A stretch of 64,000 bases of DNA from Rhynchospora pubera. Its lineage: Eukaryota; Streptophyta; Magnoliopsida; Poales; Cyperaceae. The position numbers were made by a program, and so were the translations under genes. This document shows positions 26,283 through 38,845 of this stretch, piece by piece. The stretch spans positions 164,458,574 through 164,522,573 of the forward strand of contig CM051461.1 of the NCBI GenBank assembly GCA_028095005.1, read 5' to 3'. The notes beneath the pieces were generated by a model. It was not told the DNA's origin. It saw nothing but the letters and a program-made list of their open reading frames with translations, and did no database searches. How positions within the stretch are numbered: position 1 is the stretch's first letter; every line of letters begins with the position of its first letter.

Positions 26283-29200
26283 ATGGATAACTCGGTTGTA
26301 CTGAGAGAGTGGTTCGACCGGGTCGACTCCAGCCGGACCGGTAACGTCACCGCCTCACAGCTCCAGGTCGCCATAATGATAGACCCCATAATTACTTCTT
26401 TTTTTGTTTTCATTTTGTTCTCAATTGGCGCTAAATTGCTTTGTTTGGTGATTTTTGTTGAAATTGGAAATGTTTAACAGAGCGCTTTGGCAGTTGGGAA
26501 CCTCAATTTTCCCCTTTCAATTGTTCAGCAGATGATCAGGTTCTCTGTCTATGTTCCTTTGAATAAGTTATCTCATTGTTTGTAAACTCAGAAAAGTTTT
26601 GATATAGAAAAACTGCTCTTAAATAATTTGCAGGATGTATGACTTTGATAGGAATGGCAGTATGAATTTTGAAGGTGAGTAGACATTTGACTTCCCTTTG
26701 CTATTTATATTCTGCTTGTCATGGTATTTTTAACTTTATGCTCATTAATACCAGATTTTACTGATCTAGTAGTCATTTTATTTTTGCAGAATTTCTTGCT
26801 CTGAACAAGTTTCTTGTCAAGGTTAGTAACTTCATTAACCTATTGTTATAGTATGTCAACGAAAAAGGTTTATGCTGTTGATGGGTCTATTTGCTTGCCT
26901 ATACATCGCTGAGCATGAATGGGCGCATATTTTGATGATATCAGTTATGGTGGATGTTTGTTTAGTAATGTGTTGCTGGTAAGGTTGATACCACTGGATT
27001 CTGATACTGTTTATTTCCAACTAGTCAATTACAAACCAGCTAAGCTTGAAGATAGCAGTTATTTATTCTTTTTTATTTTGAAACGTCTTCCCTTTTTTTC
27101 AATGATATATTTTTTTGGTTTAATGTAAAATCCTCTGTCAACTTTTGGCCATATTTCAATTCAATTATTTTTTATTTTTGTTTTTTTACAGGTTCAAACA
27201 GTGTTCTCCAAGTTTGAAAGGTCCAACTATTAGCATGAAAGCTCCCTCAGTATATGATTTTTTTTAATATCTTTGTCACTTGTTTTAATTGTCTACTGAT
27301 TATACAATCTCAGTTTTTAGTAAACATATATTTGAAGTTGTGCCAGTCATCTGCTGGCAATAATTGGTTGTCAACATGTATTCCAGTACTGAGACTACAT
27401 TGTATGTTCTGCCAAATTGATTGTGGATATAAACACCATCTTCTGTTTAATTTACAGCTTACAGAAACTAAATGAACTACTAATGTAGACTAACAAAGTA
27501 TATGTTCGGAACATGAATTTGGTTAGTGAGGTTATCATGCTAACCAAGGTTTTCACAATGGTTGCCAACCTCACTTTTGGTCGGATGGTTGGAAAAGCAG
27601 TACTGTACAGAAGGGTTGGCAACTATTCCAAGCAGCTACCCACCCATCCAAAGCCAAATTAATTTTTGTTAACCTGGGTTAGGGTGTTCCTTCTCAATCC
27701 AAACATAGCTATAATGAACTATTGGATGAATACAAAATTCATTGCTGGTTTCGTAGATTCATGCTGTAACATCTAATTCCCATAAAGGATCACTCTAGAT
27801 GGTTCTCTGATTTATTTATCTGGTTCTGTAGGGGCCGAGGATTTCTTCCTCTAGATGATGTTCATGCGGTATTGATCTGTTTAATTTCAGATTACAGAAT
27901 ACTCTTTGTTCCAAACTTCTAATAATGCTTACCATATAATTTCAGCTTTATTTCATGTTAATTATGAAGTCTCCATGGGACCTCATACAAATTTAGTATT
28001 TATATTGTTTATTTACAAAAATTTAAGGCTATACTTATGCTGGTATCTCATCAATATTTTCAATACTATTACGAGTAATTGTTCTTATTAGTACTGAACT
28101 CCATTATGTTATACTTGAATATTTTGTCCTGTTAGAGTGAATTAGTAAAATCTAATAATTCCTTTGCTGCAAATCTTTTGGCAGGCACTTGTCGAGCTTG
28201 GTTACTCCCTCGACTCACCTGCTTTCTATACTCTCTGTGAGGTACTTTGTTTTCAGCTAAAAATTTCTAGATGAGCACTTCATTATGGTTGTTTTTCTTG
28301 TATGTATGGACATTGGATTACTTAGGATCTATTGAGCTTCTTTTTTTTTGTATTGGTTTTACTCTATAATAGTATATACTTTAGAGATAGGCCAACATTT
28401 TGGGAGTTCTATAGTTTATCCCAGAAAGCTATGATTGAGGTTTGTGAACAATTAATTGTGAGCCTACAACTTTGTGCTTGTCAAGGATAACATAAATAAG
28501 CGCTGCCTCTGACTGCTTAAGCTTTTAGACGAACTGGTTGGTCAACATTATCATGAGAGGTCTTTTGTCAAAATTCTTCCAGGCCTCTGGTTATTAATTT
28601 CCTACCATTTATAATCTTACATGCCGTAGGTCTTTCAACAAGTTGCCCCATGTGAGAGGAGTCTATAGAATACAATAACCAAATGACCACCTATTGTGCT
28701 GACCTGACCTTTCAGAGAGTTTCCTGCAGACCTCATCATAAATGTGGCCAACCTAGTATGAAGAGAATTAGATTTTTTTTTTTTTTTTTAGGTACTGAAC
28801 TGAATCACATCTTTTGTCTGTAACAAAACATATCCGAGAAAGTTATTTGATTAGTACTTTGGTAATGTCATCTTTACTCAGTAAACAAATTTAATTGAGG
28901 AAGTTATTTGATTATTACCTTGCTTTTTTAGAGCTTTGATGAGAAAAAGATGGGGATGGTTCGGCTGGATGGGTTCATATCTCTTTGTATATTTGTGCAA
29001 TCAGCAAGGTATGCGACATCCAATAAAATGAAATAGGATTTCTGTACATATATAAACACCTGAGCCTGTCCCATTGGCAACTATCATCAAATCTTCAAAA
29101 TATATCCAGTGGTCCGCAAATAACCCATGACTTGGAAACCAAGTTAAATAAGAAATTACTAACTTGCCCTAACGTTTTTTAATATGGACTTGACCTAATT

Positions 29201-29951
29201 TGCCCATAATTGAGTTTGTATATAGTAAGATGTTAATGTTTGAACTGCTTGTGCAAGTTCATGTTTGTCCTATTGATTGTTAATTTGGAATTAGAAAAAG
29301 AGCGCACTCCTTTTCTTTTCTTTTCTTTTTTCATGGAACTATATATGCATTTAGCTTGAGAGTGTTCTATTATATACTTGAAAAAGAGTTTATTTTCTAG
29401 TGAAATAGGAGATTGGTGCAAATAACGACACAGTAATGGCAAATAAAAATTGCCCATGAAACAATGGTTGGACAGATATTCACTCAATAGACATTTTTGT
29501 ACATAAAACCTAAGAATTTTCTTTTTTTTGCAGAAATTTATTCAATTCTTTTGATACAAGCAAACAAGGACGAGTAACATTAGATTTTAACCAGTTCATT
29601 TATTGCTGTAAGTATTTCTCTTCAATTAGCAGAATACCTTAGGATCTTTCTGATTATCTTTGTACAATGAACGCCATTCTCAACTTACATGAACTCTAAA
29701 GGAAATTACCTGTGAATAATTCATATTTTAATTTTTTTTTCTCACAAAATTCGAAGGATTGAAATGTAAAAGCGTTAATTGTTAAACAATGCCATTATGC
29801 CATATGGGGCTTAAACTTGGTCTTATTTCTTTGTCGCAAAAGGTTCATTGTCATAAGAGGGCAATTTTTTCAGAACTTTAATGTTCAGAAGTTAATGAAT
29901 CTAATATTTGTCTTTGTTTGTTTCTTTACAGCTGCTAACTGCAGGATATAG
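26283..29951 (+). CDS. Penta-EF-hand (ALG-2/sorcin-like) calcium-binding protein
   Basis: Small calcium-binding protein of the PEF family (ALG-2/PDCD6, sorcin type), expected to be a cytosolic or membrane-associated calcium sensor that dimerises. Exons: 26283-26366, 26481-26539, 26634-26674, 26790-26821, 27192-27220, 27832-27868, 28185-28241, 28932-29008, 29534-29607, 29932-29951; all phases join, giving 169 residues. EF1 loop region VDSSRTGNVTASQLQ has Q where the twelfth position is normally acidic; the next loop DFDRNGSMNFEE is canonical; later loops (FDEKKMGMVRLDG, FDTSKQGRVTLDF) lack key ligands. The Gly/Pro-rich N-terminal tail of many PEF proteins is absent. An in-frame ATG at 26220 would add 21 residues, but the ATG at 26283 fits the domain start better. 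Length matches a bare PEF core. Confidence 0.9.
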
Positions 29952-32366
29952 AACCATTATTTGGAAATTTTACTAGTTCATTGTACGTAGCTATGAATTT
30001 CTTCGACTTGGTTAATTTATTGTTTTCTTGTATGCAGCAATGATTGCACTGTATATTGTATTGTAGGGTTTACTTTGTTCATAACTTCTCATTCTTGACT
30101 GTTTTGATATGTTGTAAAATGTGTGTATTGTATACATCTCAAGCGAGGTTTATTATATAAATAAAAAATCAATTAGCCTCCGACATGATCAGATACAAAA
30201 ACTACTTTTGATGGAAGTTGTTACAATAAAAATTTTTTTTTTCAAATGCCGATATTGATATAATAATAATCGTATAAATACGTACAACCTGCAGCTCACA
30301 GATGCTGGCAATAAATAAAATCAGATCTTCCTAAAGCTTGAGTACATATGGTTGAAAAAAATTGTACATATATAATACTAAAAGTATTATATAAATATAA
30401 CTAAAAGAGTAAACATTATTCCTTTTTATTTAATTTAAACCCGCCCATAGCTGCCACGTGCATAAGCCTGTTATAAGTTATAACCTTAAGTAAGAAAAAT
30501 AATAATTCAAAGTTTCCTTTGACTTGGCAGTTTATTACATTTTTCTTCTTCTTTTCAAAGTCCGAAAATTTCCTTCCCATACAATGAAGAAAAATTTGTA
30601 AGTTGTGAATCTTGAACTATATCTTACTATCGATTACGCTCCGATGAGGACCAGTCAAAAGCTTTCTTTTCTTAAAAAATTATTCCCATCTTGAAGAAAT
30701 ACTGTCATTAGTCATGACCACAAACAGACATCAAAAACCTGATCCTAAATCTGGCTCCACCAGAAAAAGTGACAGGACCTTTACATGGATGGTGCCCCTT
30801 GATTTAAGTTTTTATAATCAATTGGTGATTTTGGCATCTTTTTTATTGTATTCCTGTCTTTAGTAAACAATATGCTTTTTTTTTTTCCTGCCTAGCCGTG
30901 CCACTCTCAGATCCTCTCCTCCCACTTGCTCTTCGTCACGAACAGTAACTAAATGACAGCATACTAGCATAGTAGCATTGCAAGAAAATTTTTTTCTCCA
31001 ATAATTAAAGGGATTTTACGAAGCGCCTGTTAAAAGTAAAAAAAAAAATGTATCGTTTATTTAATTATATTTTTTCTTGTTGCACCTCTGGAAACTTTGT
31101 ACAAGCGAACGGCAATAATGGCATAATTAAGACAATTTTTATTGTGTTTAATTTTATCCTTAAAATTTCTAAAGTTATCGGCCGATTTAATTTTTAAAAC
31201 ATTGTTTAAAATTTCGTTCGGCATCACGAATTCACGATTTCTGCTTAGAAGATAATAAAGAAGGAAAAATAAAATAAAAGAAACAAAAAGGAGCGTAAAT
31301 TAAATTAGATTTAATCAAATAATGTCTGGACAATGACCCGTGCATGTCAAGTCATGTCTTCGCAGTAATGGCAATTGAGGGGCTGTTTGAATTCCCCAAT
31401 GAATTTGGGGAATTTTATCTTTCTACCATTAATTTATTATAAATAATCCAAACTCTTCACAAAATTACATATTTTTCAATAAATTTATTTTTAGGAATTG
31501 CAACTTTTCCAAATTCTCTAAATTCCTAAGCGATCAAAACGGCCCATGAGATAGCCTCACAAAAATAATCCCGAGAAAGCAAATTTTGGAGGCAGATTCC
31601 TTGAAAATTGACACAACACAATATCCATACATTCCAATAATGATTTCTTCCTCCTTGCTCCTTTTATTAAAAGTTAAAACCAAAGCGGCAAAGCCTCTCA
31701 CTTATTCAAAAATTACGAAATTCTACCATGAAAGTTAATTTTGAATCGTGTTTTAAATGTGCAGTTGAAATTAAAGTCCGATTCAGAAATGAGTTGTCGC
31801 GGAGTAATTTCTCTATAATTTAAAATTGGGAAAAATTATATGCTTTACATATTCCTATTCCTTTCCGACAGGGCTCCCTTGTCATGACGTCATATTCAAA
31901 TTAATCAGGGAGACACTGTACTTAATTAAAGTTAAAATTCTTTGGGCTCCACGAATCGCACCTCCAAAGGAAGCGACACGGCGCGAAAAGCCTGACAGTT
32001 CTGCACCAGTCGAGTCGTCTTCAACACGCATCCCCCGCTCAAATCCAACGCTTAAAATCGCATCTATCAAGACCCGATTCCCATCGGACGGCTCCCTTTT
32101 GTTATCTAAGGCCCCACCATCAGGTCAGAGTTGTAATTTGGTCACATCTTTCTGTCTTCTTTGGCGCATTAAGCACTCGGCTGAGCGCTCTCAATTCCCC
32201 GCGACCGCTCTTTTTTTTTTTTTCCAATTTCCTTTTTTTCTCTTTGCTCTCTCTCTCTCTCTCTTTTTCTAAATTCTTCTCTTGTGTATAAGCCACTGAT
32301 TTGTTGTTGTATACTTGGCTTCTTCTCTTCTAGTTTGTCTATGGTGTAAACCTAGTTGGGTTTTTT
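29952..32366. other. Intergenic region upstream of the serine acetyltransferase gene
   Basis: Starts with the probable 3' untranslated region of the EF-hand gene. It contains one MITE copy (31379-31546). A CT-rich tract at about 32235-32270 precedes the serine acetyltransferase start codon and resembles the pyrimidine patch of plant core promoters or leaders. The open frame at 31826-32272 shows no family signature and I treat it as chance. No other gene is supported. Confidence 0.5.
31379..31546. mobile_element. MITE copy 2 of the GTTTGGAT-ended family
   Basis: Left end GGGGCTGTTTGAATTCCCC, right end AAAACGGCCC. The core ATCCAAACTCTTCACAAAAT and the AATTTATTATAAA motif match the other copies in inverse orientation to copy 1. 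Confidence 0.75.
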
Positions 32367-35300
32367 ATGATGCCGTGTGAGTGTGTTGTTGTACGAGAGA
32401 TGGAGGCTGGAGAAGAGGGAGAGTCGAAGGGGAAGGCGGCTAGGGTTTTGGCCTCTTCTTCTTCGTCTTCTTCTTCTAGCTCGAGTAACGGTGTAGGATC
32501 TGATTCGAGCACCGGGTGCAGGAGGTGCAAATCGGAGGTGATGTTTCCTATTTATGTGAGGGGAAGTTCCAGGCGGAATTTAATTTCTAGAACAATTTTG
32601 GATTTCGCTGGCGACCCAATTTGGGAGGCCGTGAAATCCGAAGCCAAATCTGAGGTGAGTGAAATAATTGCTTTTGTTTGTTTTTTTTTTTTTCAGAGGT
32701 TGAATTGCATTGCATATTGTTGTAGACTGATAGTTTACTGTCTTGGTGGGTCCCGCTTGGTACATAGTGTTTGACTATTTGCTGATAGTGAATAATGAAG
32801 CACTAATTGATGTTTTCGGTCTAACAACTACATTTGTTTCTTCTTATGTTTTCTTAATAACTACTAGGTGCTGCACTTTAAGCAACTAATTGTGAATTTA
32901 GTTAATTAGATAAGGTGACAATTTGGGGCTAATTGAGCAACTTAATCAGTCCTAATGGTTTTTTTGAAGATTTCTCTAGTCATAGATTTATACTCCCATT
33001 AGTTAATTTTGTTAAAATTGTCTCTTTTGGAAATGAAGACCAGTGGTTTATTTTATAATCTGTCTCTTTCAACATTCTTTTTATCTTTATTTTTATATGT
33101 TGACCTTGTTTATGTATTTCTAGTGAATAGATATGCAATCATTTTCATCAGCCACCACTTAAATTTTCTATTGTACTGGGACCTACTACAACCAGATTGC
33201 ATTTTTCATGTCCACTAAAAACTAAATTGATGGTTGAAACAGCCAACTGTACTATTTGTTCACTGCAGGCTGAGAAGGAGCCGATTTTGAGTAGCTTTCT
33301 GTATGCCAGTGTACTATGTCATGACTGTTTTGAGCGGGCCTTATCCTTTGTACTTGCGAACAGGCTTCAGAACCCAACGCTACTTGCCACTCAGCTGATG
33401 GATATCTTTGATAATGTCATGATGAATGACAAGGAAATTCAACGGTCTATTCGTCTAGATGCTCAGGTGCTTAAGCCCCACATGACCTTACAAATAAGGA
33501 TTATTTATTCGATGATGAAGTTAAAGGCTGAGCTTTCATTGATTGTTGGAATTTTTGTTTTCCTCAGGCCTTCAAAGATAGAGATCCAGCTTGTGCGCAA
33601 TACAGTTGGGCATTGTTGTATCTAAAAGTATGGGTTTATCTTCATGTTGCATATTTATTATTTTTGTTCTCTGTTTTACAATTGGGATAAATTACAGAAT
33701 GGAAACTTAATTAAGCACCTAATGGTAACTTTTCTGGGAAAGTGAGGCTTAATTTAGCTTGATTGGACTCAATATTTGTTCTATGTCGTCAATACCATGA
33801 CATTACACTTTGGTTCCATTTCAGCATTTCCCAATAGTAGCTGCATTTTGAACGATGTTTGGTACTGAACTCCGATTTACTTCAGTAGAATTGATACTCT
33901 TTTTTGTATATCTGCGAACTGAACTTGGTGAACGTTTTTTTTTCAGGGTTACCATTCTGTACAATCCTATCGGATAGCACATGCGTTGTGGAAACAAGGG
34001 CGTAAAGTTTTGGCTTTGGCTTTGCAGAGCCGTATTAGCGAGGTTTATCTTCAATTTGTTATTCTATTTCTACCTTGAAGTGCTGCTGTTAGGAATTAAC
34101 ATCATTCATTGCATATTTGTCGTCTACTTGAGGATTAATTGTTGTCTTTATTGCTTAGGTTTTTGCTGTGGACATACATCCAGGTACTAATTTTATCTAT
34201 TATTTTTTGTTGTTATCTTGTTATTAAAATCCTTTGCTTCTTCACTTGTTTCTGTTCCTTTGCTCAATTAAGGCTTACCAAGTTAGCTAGCCGTAAACAT
34301 CAGTCCCAGCCTAATCGACCACATTACCCCTAATGATTTTTTTGACATGAACGTTAATTATACTGGGGGATGCGGGCTTATACTTGATTTTTTTTTTTAA
34401 CTATTTCCTTAGCTGCTAGAATTGGTGAGGGCATTTTATTGGATCACGGAACGGGATTGGTTATTGGTGAAACAGCTGTTGTTGGAAATTGGGTCTCTCT
34501 CATGCAGGCAAGCTTACTCTACACACTAGTCTATGTTGTGTTGTTAATTTTTTTTCACATCATTGTTTGTAGGATTGAAGATAGATTCACAAATAAGTAA
34601 ACAATGAAATCCATGAAAATAATAGGCAATCTTGAGAATGTCTTTAGTCAATTAAAAAATGGCCTTCGAAACTAAAATATGTTTATAGGCATGAAGTTGC
34701 TAGTATCCATAGCTTTCCTATCAAACCTTTTGCATTTTCTGTATCATTTTATAATTCACCCAAATTGTTGAATTCAGAGGGTCAAAAATAACATAGTGCT
34801 TGTATAGCACATCAAATCTCATTGTACTTTGTATGCATGATGTGTATACCACTGGAGTATTCTTAAAAGTCAGGACTTCAAAATTTATCTTTGTAATGTT
34901 GTCGAGATTGTCAAGTTAAATACTTGGTTAATGGGCTTCAATCCTTTCCTTTTGGCAATGTTTGGCGGGGTGAAATTGGGTGGGATAAGCAGACCAGTTG
35001 TCAAACAGTGAGCTTTTTGGATTGTAGAGCATGTAATGATGGCAGGTGGAGTACAATTTTGTGCTCAGGTAGAATAGAATTTTGTGCTCAGGCCCCTCTC
35101 TATTCTACAGGTCCAGCATATCTAATTTATTGAGGTGGGGTTTGGAGTTTGGGAGATTCCACTGGGGATCGAATTTCCTGTTCCAGTTTGCTGAGCAGAG
35201 TTAGAAATTGTTGTCATCTCCTATTCTCTTTTCTCTATTGTGCTCAGCTGTTTCTCAACAACCTTTTCTAGTAAAACTGCAAAACTGGCCCATGGGCCTT

Positions 35301-36490
35301 TCACCTCAAAAAAAAAAAAAAAAGTAAAACTGCAAAACAAACTTTTAGTTTGGATAGTGAACTCATTATAGAATACTGAGCTTCAATGCAAAAGTGGGTA
35401 CCCTAAATTTGGAATGGTGGTTTTGATAGGGTGTTACACTTGGAGGCACGGGAAAGGAGCATGGAGACCGGCACCCCAAAATTGGACAAGGCGCTCTTAT
35501 TGGTGCAGGTGCAACGGTTCTTGGCAACATTTCTGTAGGCGATGGTGCCATGGTTGCTGCAGGATCTCTTGTTTTGAAGGATCTGCCTCCACACAGGTTA
35601 ATTGGCTTATTTTGTTTTAGTAACATTTTGTTAAGCACAAAAAAGACAAAATGAATGAATGAGAAATGAAAAGGCAAATTATAATTAAACTGGTACCTCA
35701 ATTGCCTCCAAGCTGGTGCTATGGAAACTCAAAACCAATTGTTTGATTTACTCATACTCTCTATCTCATGTTTTTTTAGTTATTTGTTCTTCATTCTATG
35801 TTGGAGTACTTATACATGGCCGCAAATTCTAATTCCTTTTGCTTTGATTGTCATTTCAGCATGGCTGTAGGAAATCCAGCTAAAGTGGTGGGTTACATAG
35901 AGGATGAAGACCCATCTTTAACTATGAAGCATGGTATTTCTGCTGAAATTTTGGAAAACATAATTACTTTTTGGTAATTATTGTTTTATTTGGAGGATGT
36001 TATAATTGTTATTTTTCTGATGGATGATAGATGTGGGGATGGACTATTTTGAGCATGTAGCGGTTAGCTTTGCAGATAGAGACAACGGTGAGTTTTTTTT
36101 TGCTTGATATATTCAAGGAGGGACTTCTGTTACAACCTTTAATTTGGTTGAGCTTCTGGTTTTGATGGGACAGGCATATTAATTTTTTTGTCACCCTTTT
36201 TGTTATTTTGCTATTTTTTAATCTATATTTTGGACCATTTTTTTGAGAAGTATTGCAACAACATTGGACCAAGTGGGTTCCAGACCCAACTAATGCATTC
36301 CTAATCTGAGGCCAGAATTTGTGGTCTTCTTTCCACAAATGATTGGATATTGCATTACATTATGTACTAAAGTTTATCCGATCATCTCCAGATTGGACAC
36401 ACTATTGCAATAATCAATAGACCATTTGTGTTGGTAGATGATTTATTTTGGCTTGCTAAATTTTCAGGGAATATCAAAGCAGAGAAATAG
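32367..36490 (+). CDS. SERAT: Serine O-acetyltransferase, SERAT3-like
   Basis: Transfers an acetyl group from acetyl-CoA to serine, giving O-acetylserine for cysteine synthesis. Exons: 32367-32654, 33269-33466, 33568-33627, 33947-34042, 34159-34183, 34413-34507, 35430-35596, 35860-35933, 36031-36087, 36468-36490; 360 residues. N-terminal helical SATase domain with RDPACAQYSWALLYLKGYHS, then the left-handed beta-helix of hexapeptide repeats (VFAVDIHPAARIGEGILLDH, GVTLGGTGKEHGDRHPKIG, AVGNPAKVVGYIEDEDP). The many introns and long acidic-charged tail suit the SERAT3 group, which is inferred to be cytosolic. The intron at 34508-35429 has a GC donor. The protein ends KAEK, not with the C-terminal isoleucine that docks into O-acetylserine (thiol)lyase. 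A run of 12 serines near residues 30-41 comes from a TCT repeat. Start could also be the ATG at 32400. Confidence 0.93.
34508..34509 (+). other. SERAT: Non-canonical GC splice donor in the serine acetyltransferase gene
   Basis: Exon 6 ends CTCATGCAG and the intron begins GCAAGC. The join LMQ to GVTLGGTGK is required by the conserved beta-helix sequence, and no GT nearby can provide it. CAG|GCAAG is close to the best known GC-donor consensus. The intron ends with a normal AG at 35428-35429. Confidence 0.88.
35286..35322 (+). mobile_element. Extremely short retroposon: 22 bp plus poly(A), with 16-bp target duplication
   Basis: Direct repeats AGTAAAACTGCAAAAC at 35270-35285 and 35323-35338 flank a 22-bp segment (TGGCCCATGGGCCTTTCACC plus TC) followed by 15 A. 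This is the signature of target-primed reverse transcription with almost total 5' truncation. The inserted stub contains a palindrome, GGCCCATGGGCC. It lies in the GC-AG intron of the serine acetyltransferase gene. Confidence 0.85.
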
Positions 36491-38845
36491 AAGAATGTTT
36501 CAATGAACAGTTAAAAAGGCAGAACCTGCAATAAATGAGTCATGTTCAGAATATAAATGAATCTGGGTGCACGCATGAGACTGTGGTCAAGGTGCTTGAG
36601 TGGATGTCTGGGTGTACTTCTAGTGGCAAGTTTCCATTGGTAAAGAGAAATGAAATTATATTATTACCTATATTTACAAATTGATAGATATTAAACTCTA
36701 GGCAGGAAAAAAGAGCGATTTGTTGACCTTAGGATCTCTCATGTAGCTTGCTCTTGATCTGTGAATTTATTTAAGTCGGGAAGTTGTGAAATATATGTAA
36801 TAACTTTATTATCGTCTTCTCGAATATCTATTTAATTAAAATTTCCTGATAGAATTTATTTTTTGTTGTCTTGCTGCGTACTTGTTATTTCTTGATATAA
36901 TTTTTTGTTATTTCCTGATATAATTTCTTTTCAGTTAGCAACTAGAGCACTTAATCCTATTCATTTGCTTTTAAGAAAAATGAAATCAGGCATTATCAGC
37001 TATTATATCGTGCATGGTTCGTCTTTAACTTGACGACAAAAAAATAATAAATAAGGAATGAGAATTTGAATTTTAGTTTTTATTATTCTTTCTTCCTTTG
37101 GGGCGAGTATGACCTAATTCCTTATTCCGGTTTCTTTGAACAACGGTTCTGGGTTGGACAAGGGATTTGTCGGGGAAGCTCTTGGGAGTAAGATGGTTGA
37201 GGGGGAGCAGAGATAGAAGGAAAACTGACACTATGAGTATGGGTTCTTTTTTGAAATAAATACTATATAAGTATAGGTAATGAACTAATGATGGGTTTTT
37301 GAATCCGGATCTGTTTGGTACCTTAAATGGGGTATAAGTGAGGATTTGAGTGCGGACGATTCCTTGATCGTTGATAGCAGGTTTGAAGTCATTTTTGAAA
37401 ATTTCGCGGGCTCATGACTTAGTAGGGACTTTCTCAACACATTGGGCGAGTTTGAGGGATGATCCACCCATACGTGCATCATACTCAGAGATAAATAGAC
37501 GTCCCCTTCAACACAAACTAGTCATGTTTTGTATAATATAAAAAATATTGTTAAAGACATCCCTATAGATATCTTCAGCAATCAGCACCGAGGACAATGG
37601 TAAGCAACATACCAATAGGGATCATGCATAATTAGAATGTGCAATGTTCATTTGAGATGATGAATAGAGACACCGGTTTGACACACAAGGGCACCGTTTG
37701 GATATAGGAAAAAGGAAGAAAGCCCAAATTTATTATAAACAATCCAAACTCTTCACAAAGTTACACACTTTCCAATACTTCTTGCCACTTCTTTCCTTCT
37801 TCCCACATCTATCCAAACGGAGCCAAGAGTTTGCCCATGAAAAGGGGAAAAAAATAATCGAACATTATTGGCTGATCAGCGAAGTTTGTAGGCCTTATTT
37901 TATTAATATTTTATTTTTTTAAAAAATAATGGTATGAGTCGTATGACGGGTTCTTATACTGCTCATAGAATGTGCTGCAATAACTTAATACAGTAGTTTC
38001 CAGCACTAAATTCACCACGCTAATGCCACATGAGATCCAAACGATCGTGTTCTTAATTCTGATTTTTCTGAATTGCACATCCTTGCTCCTTGGACTGCCT
38101 TTCCTAATAGCTAAGTATACAATTGAACGGCTCAAATAATGAATTTGAAGTTCAAAATAGCTGTTTTAACAACGGCCAAAATGTGGTACGGCTACTGATA
38201 ATTGTACTTTATTGAAATAGACGAATACATACTTTACAGTTGTTATAATTATAATTATGCATTCTAAGTTATTTAGTAAACTGAGTAGGATTATTGGACG
38301 AGGAGTTCAAGACCGTTAGCTGGCCAGCTTTTGTTAATAAAATCGAAGGCTGCATCGAACGATCGCAACACACAGAGCAAATGCTATGTTGGCTTCAAGA
38401 GAGTATAGGTTGAAGACTTGAATTAATGGCACAGAAAAGTTGCCAATTGTAAACAACGAATACAAATTAACTACTTGTCCATGCATTCGCATAATTTATC
38501 AAATTAAAATATTAAATATACATATACAATACAAACAATCTTACTGATCTTAATGTAAACCATTCTTCCCTAAAGTGGATCGTTATTCGTCTCCTTCATT
38601 CGCCCTACTCAAAAAAAAAAAAAGAAAAGAAAAGAAAAGAGGAAACTAATAGTTGCATCGGACCCCCTTAACCATCACTCACCAAAAAACAAATAAATAA
38701 AAATAATAAAAGTAACAAAACAGCCTTATGCTGGAGCATTATTGATAAAGAAAGCTAGATCTCAAAGTGCACGACTAATGTAAATTTTAAAGCAAATCAC
38801 CAAAGTAACTAGGCCTCATCTTTTATGAAAGATGAAATAAGGTTG
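36491..38845. other. Intergenic region between convergent genes
   Basis: Lies between the 3' ends of the serine acetyltransferase (+) and the ketosphinganine reductase (-). It holds their 3' untranslated regions, a MITE copy (37690-37824) and simple A-rich tracts near 38610-38640. No gene is supported; the frames seen are short and without motifs. Confidence 0.55.
37690..37824. mobile_element. MITE copy 3 of the GTTTGGAT-ended family
   Basis: Left end GGCACCGTTTGGATA and right end TATCCAAACGGAGCC form the terminal inverted repeat. The element is flanked by the 3-bp direct repeat AAG (37687-37689 and 37825-37827). The core AAATTTATTATAAACAATCC and ACTCTTCACAAAGTTACACA match the other copies. 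Confidence 0.85.

Noticed and set aside
31826..32272. 148-codon plus-strand frame upstream of the serine acetyltransferase
   Set aside because: No recognisable motif, ends in a CT-rich leader and does not splice in phase to the gene.
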